The notes below the pieces were generated by a model that saw only the letters and a program-made list of their open reading frames with translations, made no database searches and was not told where the DNA came from. This document shows, in pieces, positions 53,725 through 61,987 of a stretch of 64,000 nt of DNA. The stretch is from JASHUC01 sp035606175 (GTDB taxonomy: Bacteria > Pseudomonadota > Gammaproteobacteria > Steroidobacterales > Steroidobacteraceae). Location: assembly GCA_035606175.1 (NCBI GenBank), contig DATNFW010000032.1:1-64000 (forward strand). Direction: 5' to 3'. The translations under genes and the position numbers were made by a program. The stretch's first letter is position 1; each line of letters opens with the position of its first letter.

Positions 53725-55126
53725 AGTCGATCGAGCCCATCCCGAGCTCTTTGAGCTTGCGCGTGAGCGTGTTACGCCCCCAGCCGAGGAGCTTGGCGGC
53801 ATCCTGACGGTGGCCTTGCGTACGTTTGAGCGCCGCGCGGATGAGCACGCGCTCGAACTCCGGCTGCGCATCGTCGAGCAGCGGGCGCGTCGCCGTGAGG
53901 GCCTGCCGCTCGGCCCAGCTCGCAAGCGCCCGCGCCCAGTCCACCTCAGCGGGCTGCGCACCATTGGCCCTGATCTCGGCCGGAAGATCCTCGATCCCTA
54001 TGTCGCTGCCGGGCGCGAGGACCGAGAGCCGGCGGCAGAGATTCACGAGCTCGCGCACATTGCCTGGCCACGGATACGCGGCAAGGCGCGCCCGCGCCTC
54101 GGGCGCGAGCGCCTTGGGCTCGACTCCGAGCTCGCGCGCGGCGACTTGCAGGTAATGCTCGAGGAGCTCGGGGATGTCCTCCGCGCGGGCGCGCAGCGGC
54201 GGCAGCTCGATGCGGATCACGTTGAGACGATGGTAGAGGTCCTCGCGGAACAGCGAGCGCTGCACGCGCTCCTGCAGGTTCTGATGAGTCGCGGCGATGA
54301 CCCGCACGTCGACGCGAATCGGCGATTGGCCGCCGACGCGGTAGAACTCCCCTTCCGCGAGCACGCGCAACAGCCGCGTCTGCAGCGGCACCGACATATC
54401 GCCGATCTCATCGAGAAAGAGCGTCCCGCCATCGGCCTGCTCGAAGCGCCCGCGCCGCAGGCTATCGGCGCCCGTGAACGCTCCGCGCTCGTGCCCGAAC
54501 AGCTCGGACTCGAGCAGCTCGCTCGGAATCGCCGAGGTGTTGAGGGCGATGAAGGGCTTCGACCCGCGCGGACTGTGATCGTGCAGCGCTCGTGCGACGA
54601 GCTCCTTGCCGGTGCCCGACTCGCCCGTGATGAGCACCGTGACGCTCGAGCGCGACAGCCGGCCGATGGCGCGAAATACCTGCTGCATGCTCGCCGCGCG
54701 GCCGAGCAGCTCGGGGATCTGGGGCGCGCCGGGCGGCTCCCCGCCCGCAGCCGTTCCGGACTTCGCCGCGCGACGCACGAGATCGACCGCCTGATCGATG
54801 TCGAACGGCTTCGGCAGATACTCGAACGCGCCGCTCTCGTACGCCGAGACGGCGTTGCCGAGATCGGCGTAGGCGGTCATCACGATGACGGGCAGATTCG
54901 GCCGCGTCTCGCGCAGTCTCTTGAGGAGGTCGAGCCCCGACTGTCCCTGCATGCAGATGTCGGTGATGAGCACGTCCGGAGAATCCTGGCGCAGCGCACT
55001 CAATGCAGACTCGGCCGACTCGAACGATCGCGGCAGCATCCCCGCATTGCGCAGCGCGCGCTCGAGCACCCACCGGATCGAGGCATCGTCGTCGATCAGC
55101 CAGACGCTGAGATTGAGAGCGCTCAA
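53723..55126 (-). CDS. ntrC: Nitrogen regulation response regulator NtrC (sigma-54 activator)
   Basis: The 467-residue protein has a receiver domain (Asp12/Asp13, phospho-acceptor Asp56), an AAA+ domain with Walker A 'GESGTGKE' and the sigma-54 contact loop GAFTGA (residues 215-220), and a Fis-type helix-turn-helix at the C-terminus ('RQDAAKLLGWGRNTLTRKLKEL'). 'ALNTSAIPSELLESELFGHERGAFTGAD' is close to E. coli NtrC. The start is a TTG overlapping the ntrB stop (TTGA). Its expected targets include the sigma-54 promoter before glnA. Confidence 0.97.
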   Translation of the reverse strand: MSALNLSVWLIDDDASIRWVLERALRNAGMLPRSFESAESALSALRQDSPDVLITDICMQGQSGLDLLKRLRETRPNLPVIVMTAYADLGNAVSAYESGAFEYLPKPFDIDQAVDLVRRAAKSGTAAGGEPPGAPQIPELLGRAASMQQVFRAIGRLSRSSVTVLITGESGTGKELVARALHDHSPRGSKPFIALNTSAIPSELLESELFGHERGAFTGADSLRRGRFEQADGGTLFLDEIGDMSVPLQTRLLRVLAEGEFYRVGGQSPIRVDVRVIAATHQNLQERVQRSLFREDLYHRLNVIRIELPPLRARAEDIPELLEHYLQVAARELGVEPKALAPEARARLAAYPWPGNVRELVNLCRRLSVLAPGSDIGIEDLPAEIRANGAQPAEVDWARALASWAERQALTATRPLLDDAQPEFERVLIRAALKRTQGHRQDAAKLLGWGRNTLTRKLKELGMGSID

Positions 55127-56217
55127 TGGTTCTGCTCCTCGAGAGGCAGCATCAGCGTGAAGATGGTCCGTCCCGGCTCGCTCTCGAACTCGATGAGACC
55201 GCCGTGGCGAATGACGAGGTCCTGCGCGACGGCAAGCCCGAGGCCGGTGCCGCCCGTGCGACCGGTGACGAGCGGATAGAAGAGGCTCCCACGCAACTCC
55301 GGAGCGACGCCCGGGCCGTCGTCCTGCACCTGAACGCTCGCCGCGAGTCGGTGCCGGCGCCCGGCGATCACGACGTTCGAGAGCGCACGCGTTCTCAAGG
55401 TGATCCGCCCGCGCTCGCCGACCGCCTGCAGCGCGTTGCGCGCGATGTTGAGCAGCGCCTGTACGAGCTGATTGCGATCGAGGAGCGCGCTCGGCAGGCT
55501 CGGGTCGTAGTCGCGCTCGATCGCAACGGAGGGCGCTGCTTCGGCCCCGAGCAGCCGATGCACGTGCTCGCAGACTTCGTGCACGTTGATCAGCGTGCGT
55601 TGCTGCGGCCGGGCCGGACCGTTCATCGAATCGACGAGCGCGGTCAGCCGGTCCGCTTCATTGATGATTACCCGCGTGTATTCCTTGAGCTCATCGCCCG
55701 GGAGCTCACGATCGAGCAGCTGCGCCGCACCGCGCAGGCCGCCGAGCGGATTTCTGACCTCGTGCGCGAGCTGGCGAAGCATCATGCGGCCGCTGTCGAA
55801 GCGCGCGACCAGGTCCGTCTCGCGCGAGATGCGCTGCCGCTGCGTCGCATCGGCGATCTCGACGAGCAGGTGCGCGCCGGTTGCGCCGCCGGCGAACGGC
55901 GTGATGGTCACATCGACGGCCCGCGGCTCGCGCGGCGTCGCCTTCGGGTGCACGGTGAGCTCGCGGTCCGCGAACCCCTCGCCCGATTCGAGCGCGCGCT
56001 TCAGCAGGGAGGCGAGGCCGTTCGAGTCGTGGAGGCAATCGGTGAATGGGCGGCCGCGCGCCTGATTGAGACTGAACGCGAGCAGGTCTTGGGCGGCGAC
56101 ATTCGCATAGATCGGGCAGAGCGCCGAGTCGAGTAGAACGACGCCGGTCGACATCGCATCGAGCAGCGGCGCGGAGTCGAAATGCGCATGCGCCGAGCGG
56201 GTGCCGTAGCCGGGCAT
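55123..56217 (-). CDS. ntrB: Nitrogen regulation sensor kinase NtrB
   Basis: NtrB phosphorylates NtrC and dephosphorylates it with PII. The 364-residue cytosolic protein has an N-terminal PAS domain ('DAMSTGVVLLDSALCPIYANVAAQDLLAFS'), an H box 'LRQLAHEVRNPLGGLRGAAQLL', and an ATPase domain with 'DGPGVAPELRGSLFYPLVTGRTGGTGLGLAVAQDLVIRHGG'. GGAGG lies 9 bases before the ATG at 56217; an adjacent in-frame GTG is the alternative start. Confidence 0.96.
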   Translation of the reverse strand: MPGYGTRSAHAHFDSAPLLDAMSTGVVLLDSALCPIYANVAAQDLLAFSLNQARGRPFTDCLHDSNGLASLLKRALESGEGFADRELTVHPKATPREPRAVDVTITPFAGGATGAHLLVEIADATQRQRISRETDLVARFDSGRMMLRQLAHEVRNPLGGLRGAAQLLDRELPGDELKEYTRVIINEADRLTALVDSMNGPARPQQRTLINVHEVCEHVHRLLGAEAAPSVAIERDYDPSLPSALLDRNQLVQALLNIARNALQAVGERGRITLRTRALSNVVIAGRRHRLAASVQVQDDGPGVAPELRGSLFYPLVTGRTGGTGLGLAVAQDLVIRHGGLIEFESEPGRTIFTLMLPLEEQNH

Positions 56218-56305
56218 CACGCGGCGCCTCCGACTTCCCGACTATGGGGTGCACGCGAGACTGTGCCGCGCGCGGTGCGCGGCAGAGCACGCACGCCGGC
56301 CCGGC

Positions 56306-56857
56306 TCAGCGCCGCGGCCGGTTGAGGGGATTTTGCGGGTTCTGCACCGAGGGCTGGTGCACGTAAAAAGTGATCTGCGGCGTCTGGCAAATCACCTGCC
56401 CGCCGGAGCTTTGCACCTGGGCGGCAAGGGTATGCGCACCGCGATCGATCTGCGGGATGTGGAAAGCGCCCGAGAGATCCGCGGCGCCGGTGACCACCTT
56501 GCCGTCGAGCATCAGCACGACGCGATCGCCCGCATCGAGCTGGCCCGGCATTTGAATGCTGCCGCTCACACTGTATTGATTCATCAGCGTTTGCTGATCG
56601 CCGGGGCTCGTGATCGAGCAGCTCACCGCCGGAGCTCCGCCCGGCGCAGCGGCCGGGCCTGCGCCCGGCGTTTGCGGCACCGGGGGCGCACGGAACGTGG
56701 GCGCATCCTCGACGCGCATCTTCACCGCACCCGGATGCGGCTGGTCGCTGAAATGCACGATTCCTTGCTCGTCTACCCAGCGATAGACCGTGGTCGAGGC
56801 AAGCGCCGGCGCGAGGATTATCGAGCCCAGGATTATGGTAAGCGCACGCTGCAACAT
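56306..56857 (-). CDS. Exported DUF4124-domain protein
   Basis: The 183-residue protein has a signal peptide (about 1-22) followed by the DUF4124 signature 'TTVYRWVDEQGIVHFSDQPHPGAV', then a Pro/Ala linker and a C-terminal Ig-like beta domain ('SCSITSPGDQQTLMN...GRITF'-type region with two Cys). Genes of this family often lie between glnA and ntrBC in gammaproteobacteria; function is unknown. The ATG giving MLQRALTIILG was chosen for the signal peptide. Confidence 0.88.
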   Translation of the reverse strand: MLQRALTIILGSIILAPALASTTVYRWVDEQGIVHFSDQPHPGAVKMRVEDAPTFRAPPVPQTPGAGPAAAPGGAPAVSCSITSPGDQQTLMNQYSVSGSIQMPGQLDAGDRVVLMLDGKVVTGAADLSGAFHIPQIDRGAHTLAAQVQSSGGQVICQTPQITFYVHQPSVQNPQNPLNRPRR

Positions 56858-56973
56858 ACGATCCGAGCATAGTCCTGCACCGGCCGCAGCGCCAAACGAC
56901 CGGTTCGCATTCGCGCCGCCGCTCGCGGCCGCGGTCCCGCGGAACACGGGATACGCGGCCGAAGCGGTTTCGT

Positions 56974-56999
56974 GGAGCGCGGTAGCGCACGGGCGCTCC
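56974..56999 (-). terminator. Hairpin just after the glnA stop
   Basis: GGAGCGC (56974-56980) pairs with GCGCTCC (56993-56999) around a 12-base loop, starting 6 bases past the glnA stop. No T tract follows, so it may attenuate or stabilise a glnA 3' end rather than terminate intrinsically. Confidence 0.35.
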
Positions 57000-57004
57000 T
57001 GCGT

Positions 57005-58414
57005 TCAGCAGCTGTAATAGAGCTCCAGCTCCACCGGATGTGTCGACATCCGGAACTTGGTGACCTCCTGCATCTTCAGCCCGATGTAAGCGTCGATCAC
57101 GTCGTTCGTGAACACTCCGCCGCGGGTGAGGAACTCGCGATCCTTGTCGAGATACTCGAGCGCCATGTCGAGCGAGTGGCACACCGTCGGAATGTGCTTC
57201 GCCTCCTCGGGCTCGAGGTCGTAGAGGTCTTTGTCCGCCGGGTCGCCCGGGTGGATCCGGTTCTGAATGCCGTCGAGTCCCGCCATCATCATGGCGGTGA
57301 AGGCGAGATACGGATTCGCGCTCGAGTCGGGGAACCGCACCTCGATGCGGCGCGCCTTCGGATTGGATACCCACGGAATGCGGATCGAGGCCGAGCGATT
57401 GCGTGCGGAGTACGCGAGCATCACCGGCGCTTCGAATCCAGGCACCAGGCGCTTGTAGCTGTTCGTGCCGGCGTTGGTGATCGCATTGAGCGCGCGGGCG
57501 TGTTTGATGATGCCGCCGATATAGTAGAGCGCGAGGTCGGAGAGCCCGCCGTAGCGGTCGCCTGCAAAGAGCGCTTTGCCTTCCTTCTGCAGCGACTGGT
57601 GCACGTGCATACCGCTGCCGTTGTCGCCGACCAGCGGCTTCGGCATGAAAGTGGCCGTCTTGCCGTAGCTCGCCGCGACATTCAATACGCAATATTTGAG
57701 TGTCTGCACGGCGTCGGCCTTCTCGACCAACCCGCCGGCGCCGACGCCGATCTCGGCCTGGCCGCCGGTTGCAACCTCGTGATGATGAACCTCGACTTTG
57801 AGGCCCATCTCCTCGAGCGCGAGACACATCGCCGAGCGGATATCCTGGTAGGCATCGACCGGCGGGACGGGAAAGTACCCTCCCTTGTATCCGGGGCGGT
57901 GTCCCTTGTTGCCGTCGGCGTAGTCCTTGGCGAAGTTCCACGCACCCTGGGAAGAGTCGATCTCGTAGAAGCAGCCGTTGACGCTCGCGCCGCTTCGCAC
58001 GCTATCAAACACGAAAAATTCGTTCTCGGGCCCGAAGAGCGCGCCATCGGCGATGCCGGTCGACTTGAGGTACGCCTCCGCACGCTTCGCGAGCGAGCGC
58101 GGGCAGCGCCCGTAACCCTGCATCGTCGAGGGCTCGATGACATCGCAGCGGATATCGACGGTCGACTCTTCGAAGAAGGGATCGATGATCGCCGTGCCGG
58201 CATCCGGCATCAGGATCATGTCCGACTCCTGGATACCCTTCCAACCGGCAATGGAGGAGCCGTCGAACATCTTGCCGTCGTGGAAGAAGCCTTCATCGAC
58301 CAGCCGGGCCGGGATGGTCACGTGCTGCTCCTTGCCGCGGGTGTCGGTGAAGCGAAGGTCCGCGAACTTGACCTCCTTTTCTTTTATGAGCTTGAGAACA
58401 TCACTCGGTGTCAT
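57005..58414 (-). CDS. glnA: Type I glutamine synthetase
   Basis: GlnA makes glutamine from glutamate, ammonia and ATP. The 469-residue protein has the full GSI set: 'FADLRFTDTRGKEQHVTIP', 'MFDGSSIAGWKGI', 'FGPENEFFVFD', 'VEVHHHEVATGGQAEIG' and 'NRSASIRIPWV'. Tyr398, equal to the adenylylation site Tyr397 of E. coli, is in 'DLYDLEPEE' (usual form NLYDLPPEE), so control by GlnE is expected. The ATG giving MTPSDVLKLIKEKEV was chosen over the upstream open frame. A sigma-54 promoter and two NtrC dyads lie upstream. Confidence 0.98.
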   Translation of the reverse strand: MTPSDVLKLIKEKEVKFADLRFTDTRGKEQHVTIPARLVDEGFFHDGKMFDGSSIAGWKGIQESDMILMPDAGTAIIDPFFEESTVDIRCDVIEPSTMQGYGRCPRSLAKRAEAYLKSTGIADGALFGPENEFFVFDSVRSGASVNGCFYEIDSSQGAWNFAKDYADGNKGHRPGYKGGYFPVPPVDAYQDIRSAMCLALEEMGLKVEVHHHEVATGGQAEIGVGAGGLVEKADAVQTLKYCVLNVAASYGKTATFMPKPLVGDNGSGMHVHQSLQKEGKALFAGDRYGGLSDLALYYIGGIIKHARALNAITNAGTNSYKRLVPGFEAPVMLAYSARNRSASIRIPWVSNPKARRIEVRFPDSSANPYLAFTAMMMAGLDGIQNRIHPGDPADKDLYDLEPEEAKHIPTVCHSLDMALEYLDKDREFLTRGGVFTNDVIDAYIGLKMQEVTKFRMSTHPVELELYYSC

Positions 58415-58489
58415 AGCGCCTCCGGAAATGGGTTGCTCGAGTTGCCGCGCATGTTGCCCGGCGGACGTGCGATTCGAGCGCTGGGTCTT

Positions 58490-58505
58490 TGCAGCCGGCG
58501 TGCCA
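58490..58505 (-). promoter_or_regulatory. Sigma-54 promoter of glnA
   Basis: On the minus strand the site reads TGGCACGCCGGCTGCA: the -24 GG and -12 GC are 10 bases apart, and only one base departs from TGGCACG-N4-TTGCA. An extra T precedes it, as in the consensus. The expected start is near 58479, giving a 65-base leader to the glnA ATG. Confidence 0.85.
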
Positions 58506-58554
58506 AAACGGTGCATCGAAAAATCAGTGGCTTAGAGCGTGACCGCCGCAGAAT

Positions 58555-58571
58555 TGCGCTATTCTAGTGCA
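58555..58571. promoter_or_regulatory. NtrC-binding dyad 1 upstream of glnA
   Basis: TGCGCTATTCTAGTGCA differs at three positions from the enterobacterial type TGCACTATTTTGGTGCA. It is centred about 84 bases upstream of the predicted sigma-54 start. Confidence 0.75.
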
Positions 58572-58585
58572 CGGAGGGCGGTCGC

Positions 58586-58602
58586 CGCACCATTTCCGTG
58601 CA
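58586..58602. promoter_or_regulatory. NtrC-binding dyad 2 upstream of glnA
   Basis: CGCACCATTTCCGTGCA keeps the GCAC-N7-GTGC core. Its centre is 31 bases (about three helical turns) from dyad 1 and about 115 bases upstream of the predicted start, the tandem layout of the E. coli glnAp2 enhancer. Confidence 0.75.
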
Positions 58603-58758
58603 ACATTGCTTGCGGGCTTCGGATGTCGAATTCGGCACATCGGAACGCGGGACTGCGTGAAGATCGCGCGGCTCGTCGATACCCAGTCAGCTCGAGCGGC
58701 GTCGCTTCGGCAGAATAGGCGCCCGACGGTCTAGGCGACCGGCGGCTCGCGGAATCGT

Positions 58759-59493
58759 ATGCAGCTCATCGGCTCACTTCTGTTCACCGCATTCCTGTTC
58801 GTTTGGACGTTCTTCTTCACGGCCTTGTTCGTCGCCGTCGGCGGCTTCCTCCCGTTCACGCGGCGATTCGCGTTCGCGAAAGTCTGGGCCGGCGTTTTGC
58901 TTCGAGTGCTCGCTCTAACCTGCGGTCTGCGACACAAGATCGAAGGGGGTGAGCGCCTGCCGGCCGGCAATCACGTCGCGCTTTGGAAGCACTCCTCATC
59001 GTGGGAGACGATCGCGATGAGCGTCGTATTTCCGCGGCAAGTCTGGGTTCTGAAGCGGGAGCTCGCCTGGATTCCGATCGTCGGTTGGGGCATTCGCCTG
59101 CTGCATGCGATTGCGATCGATCGAGGCTCCGGACGAGTCGCGGTGAATCAGGTCATCGAGCAGGGCAAGCAGCGGCTGGCGGAGGGCGACTGGGTCATGA
59201 TCTTTCCCGAGGGTACGCGGATGGCGCCCGGTGAGACCCGCCGTTACGGGGTGAGCGGTGCACTGCTCGCCGCGGAGACCGGCAGGCAGATCATCCCGGT
59301 CGCTCACAACGCCGGCTACTTCTGGCCACGCCGAGGTTTGAGAAAGCGTCCCGGCCTGGTCCGCGTCGTCATCGGGCCGCCGATTGACTGCGCGGGGCGC
59401 GATCCGCGCGACGTCAACGAAGAGGCGCAGCGCTGGATCGAGGCGAAGGTCGCCGAGCTCGCTCCGCAGGGGAGCGGGTCATTGTCTCTATAA
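58759..59493 (+). CDS. plsC: 1-acyl-sn-glycerol-3-phosphate acyltransferase
   Basis: The 244-residue membrane-associated protein has two N-terminal hydrophobic segments (about 1-35) and the PlsC-type acyltransferase motifs. The catalytic box is HSSSWE (His-x4-Glu) in 'ALWKHSSSWETIA' rather than the common His-x4-Asp. Substrate binding is in 'IFPEGTRMAPGE' and 'VVIGPPIDC'. Variants with KHxSxWET are known in the family. It probably adds the second acyl chain to lysophosphatidate, though a lipid-modifying side role is possible. It ends at a hairpin shared with the convergent gyrB. Confidence 0.85.
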   Translation: MQLIGSLLFTAFLFVWTFFFTALFVAVGGFLPFTRRFAFAKVWAGVLLRVLALTCGLRHKIEGGERLPAGNHVALWKHSSSWETIAMSVVFPRQVWVLKRELAWIPIVGWGIRLLHAIAIDRGSGRVAVNQVIEQGKQRLAEGDWVMIFPEGTRMAPGETRRYGVSGALLAAETGRQIIPVAHNAGYFWPRRGLRKRPGLVRVVIGPPIDCAGRDPRDVNEEAQRWIEAKVAELAPQGSGSLSL

Positions 59494-59497
59494 CGAG

Positions 59498-59517
59498 GCA
59501 GATTCTGCCGAATCTGC
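59498..59517. terminator. Hairpin between convergent plsC and gyrB
   Basis: GCAGATTC (59498-59505) and GAATCTGC (59510-59517) form a perfect 8-bp stem with a TGCC loop, 5 bases past the plsC stop and 26 bases past the gyrB stop. T tracts are weak on both sides, so it may serve both genes only modestly. Confidence 0.5.
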
Positions 59518-59542
59518 GGGAATTGTTTCGAATAGAATATTA

Positions 59543-61960
59543 TTAGATGTCGAGGTTCGCGACCGAGAGCGCATTCTTCTCGATGAACTCGCGCCGCGGC
59601 TCGACCTGATCGCCCATGAGCGTGGTGAAGATGTCATCGGCCGCGACGGCATCCTCGATGCGTACTTGCATCAGACGCCGCGTCTCGGGATTGATCGTCG
59701 TCTCCCAGAGCTGCTCCGGATTCATCTCACCGAGTCCTTTGTAGCGCTGGATGGTCTGCCCTTTGCGCGCCTCGGCGAACAGCCACTTCATCGCGTCTTT
59801 GAACGAGCCGATCTCCTCGCGGTCACCGCCCCGCACGACGTACGCACCTTCCCCGATGAGGCCGGCGAGCGTGCGCGCGAGATCCGCGATCCGCTGGTAC
59901 TCCGCCGATTCGAAGAATTCCCGCGGCAGATATTTCGTGCTCGGTGTGCCGTGCTCCGTGCGATACACGATGATGCGCGCCGCGTGTCCGTCCGCGGCCT
60001 CGCGCAACTCCACGCGATAAGTGCGCCGGCCGTCGGCAAGTGCATTCAGGCGCTCATTGAGATCGCGTGCCCAGCCGCGCAACCACTCGATGCGATCGAA
60101 ATCCGCCGCCGACACGACCGGCATATAGATCAGCTGCTCGAGGAGGCGATCGTCGTAACGGCGCGACCAGCGTTTGATGATGGCCTGCACCTCCATGTAC
60201 TTGCGCGCGAGCGCCTCGAGCGCGGTGCCCGCAAGCGGCGGCGATTCCGCCACGACGTGCAGCGACGCGTTCTCGATCGCGGTATTGAGCAGAACGGCAT
60301 CGAGCTGCACGTCGTCTTTGACGTACATCTCCTGCTTGCCGCGCCGGACCTTATAGAGCGGCGGCTGTCCGATATAGACGTGGCCGCGCTCGATCAGCTC
60401 GGGCATCTGGCGATAGAAGAACGTCAGCAACAGCGTACGGATATGGCTGCCGTCAACGTCGGCATCGCAAAGCAGAATGATGCGGTGATAGCGCAGCCGG
60501 CCGACGTCGAAGTCGTCCTTGCCGATCCCGCAGCCGAGCGCCGTGATGAGCGTGCCGACCTCGGCCGAGGAGAGCATCTTGTCGAAGCGCGCCTTCTCGA
60601 CATTCAAAATCTTGCCCTTGAGCGGCAGGATGGCCTGTGTGCGGCGATCGCGGCCCTGCTTTGCAGAGCCTCCCGCCGAGTCGCCCTCGACAATGAATAT
60701 TTCCGAGAGCGCCGGGTCCTTCTCCTGACAATCCGCGAGCTTCCCCGGCAGGCCAGCCACATCGAGCGCGCCCTTGCGCCGGGTCATCTCCCGCGCTTTG
60801 CGTGCAGCCTCGCGAGCCCGCGCGGCCTCGATGATCTTCGCGACGATCCCGCGCGCATCCTGAGGGTGCTCGAGCAGGAACTCCCCGAGCTTGGCATTGA
60901 CCGCCGACTCGACGATGCCCTTCACCTCGGAGGAGACGAGCTTGTCCTTCGTCTGTGAGGAGAACTTCGGATCGGACAGCTTCACGGAGAGAATCGCCGT
61001 GAGCCCCTCGCGCGCATCATCGCCAGTCGTCGGCACCTTCTCCTTCTTCGCGGAGAGCTCCCTCTCGATGTAATCGTTCAATGTCCGCGTGAGCGCGCTG
61101 CGGAATCCTGCCAGGTGCGTACCGCCGTCCTTCTGCGGGATGTTGTTCGTGTAACAGAACATGCTCTCCTGGTAGGAGTCGTTCCATTGCATCGCGACCT
61201 CGACCGTGACCCCCTCCTCCTGAGTGCGAAACCAGAACACCGAGTCGTGAATCGGCGTGCGGGTGCGGTTGAGGTACTTGACGAACGCCTGCAGTCCCCC
61301 TTCGTGCTGAAACACGTCCGACTTGTTCTCGCGCTCATCGATCAGCTCGATGCGCACGCCGGAATTGAGGAAGGAGAGCTCCCGCAAGCGCTTGGCGATG
61401 ATCTCGTAGTCGAACTGGATGTTCGTGAAGATGATCGCGCTCGGCTTGAAGCGGATGGTCGTCCCGCGCTCGGCCGTATCGCCGGTCACCGCCAGGGGCG
61501 CGATGGGCTCCCCGAGATGGTACTCCTGCCGGTGGATATGTCCGTCGCGGGAAATCGTGAGCTGCAGGGTATCGGAGAGCGCATTGACGACGGAGACGCC
61601 CACGCCGTGCAGCCCGCCAGAGACCTTGTAGGAGCTGTCGTCGAACTTGCCCCCGGCGTGCAGCACCGTCATGACCACCTCGGCGGTCGATCGACCCTCC
61701 TCGGGGTGAATGTCCACAGGGATGCCGCGCCCATTGTCGACGACCGTGACGGACTCGTCCGCATGGATCTTGACGACAATTCGATCGCAAAATCCGGCGA
61801 GGGATTCGTCGATCGAGTTATCGACGACCTCGAACACCATGTGGTGCAGACCCGTGCCGTCATCGGTGTCCCCGATATACATTCCGGGGCGTTTCCGGAC
61901 TGCATCCAGACCCTTCAAGACCTTGATTTTACTAGAATCGTATACGTCGTTCGGCGGCAT
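59543..61960 (-). CDS. gyrB: DNA gyrase subunit B
   Basis: GyrB is the ATPase and Toprim subunit of the type II topoisomerase that supercoils DNA. The 805-residue protein has the GHKL ATPase N-terminus 'GLDAVRKRPGMYIGDTDDGTGLHHMVFEVVDNSIDE', the transducer domain, the Toprim 'FIVEGDSAGGSAKQGRDRRTQAILPLKGKILNVEKA' and 'ILLCDADVDGSHIRTLLLTFFYR'. The C-terminal 'QRYKGLGEMNPEQLWETTINPETRRLMQV' and ~805 length are the E. coli-type with the insert region. It lies 27 bases after recF. Confidence 0.98.
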   Translation of the reverse strand: MPPNDVYDSSKIKVLKGLDAVRKRPGMYIGDTDDGTGLHHMVFEVVDNSIDESLAGFCDRIVVKIHADESVTVVDNGRGIPVDIHPEEGRSTAEVVMTVLHAGGKFDDSSYKVSGGLHGVGVSVVNALSDTLQLTISRDGHIHRQEYHLGEPIAPLAVTGDTAERGTTIRFKPSAIIFTNIQFDYEIIAKRLRELSFLNSGVRIELIDERENKSDVFQHEGGLQAFVKYLNRTRTPIHDSVFWFRTQEEGVTVEVAMQWNDSYQESMFCYTNNIPQKDGGTHLAGFRSALTRTLNDYIERELSAKKEKVPTTGDDAREGLTAILSVKLSDPKFSSQTKDKLVSSEVKGIVESAVNAKLGEFLLEHPQDARGIVAKIIEAARAREAARKAREMTRRKGALDVAGLPGKLADCQEKDPALSEIFIVEGDSAGGSAKQGRDRRTQAILPLKGKILNVEKARFDKMLSSAEVGTLITALGCGIGKDDFDVGRLRYHRIILLCDADVDGSHIRTLLLTFFYRQMPELIERGHVYIGQPPLYKVRRGKQEMYVKDDVQLDAVLLNTAIENASLHVVAESPPLAGTALEALARKYMEVQAIIKRWSRRYDDRLLEQLIYMPVVSAADFDRIEWLRGWARDLNERLNALADGRRTYRVELREAADGHAARIIVYRTEHGTPSTKYLPREFFESAEYQRIADLARTLAGLIGEGAYVVRGGDREEIGSFKDAMKWLFAEARKGQTIQRYKGLGEMNPEQLWETTINPETRRLMQVRIEDAVAADDIFTTLMGDQVEPRREFIEKNALSVANLDI

Positions 61961-61987
61961 GAAAACGCTCAGTTCCGGGATACGGCA

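Noticed and set aside
56240..56262. NtrC-like dyad before ntrB (GCAC...GTGC)
   Set aside because: The half-sites are separated by 8 rather than 7 bases and no sigma-54 promoter accompanies it.
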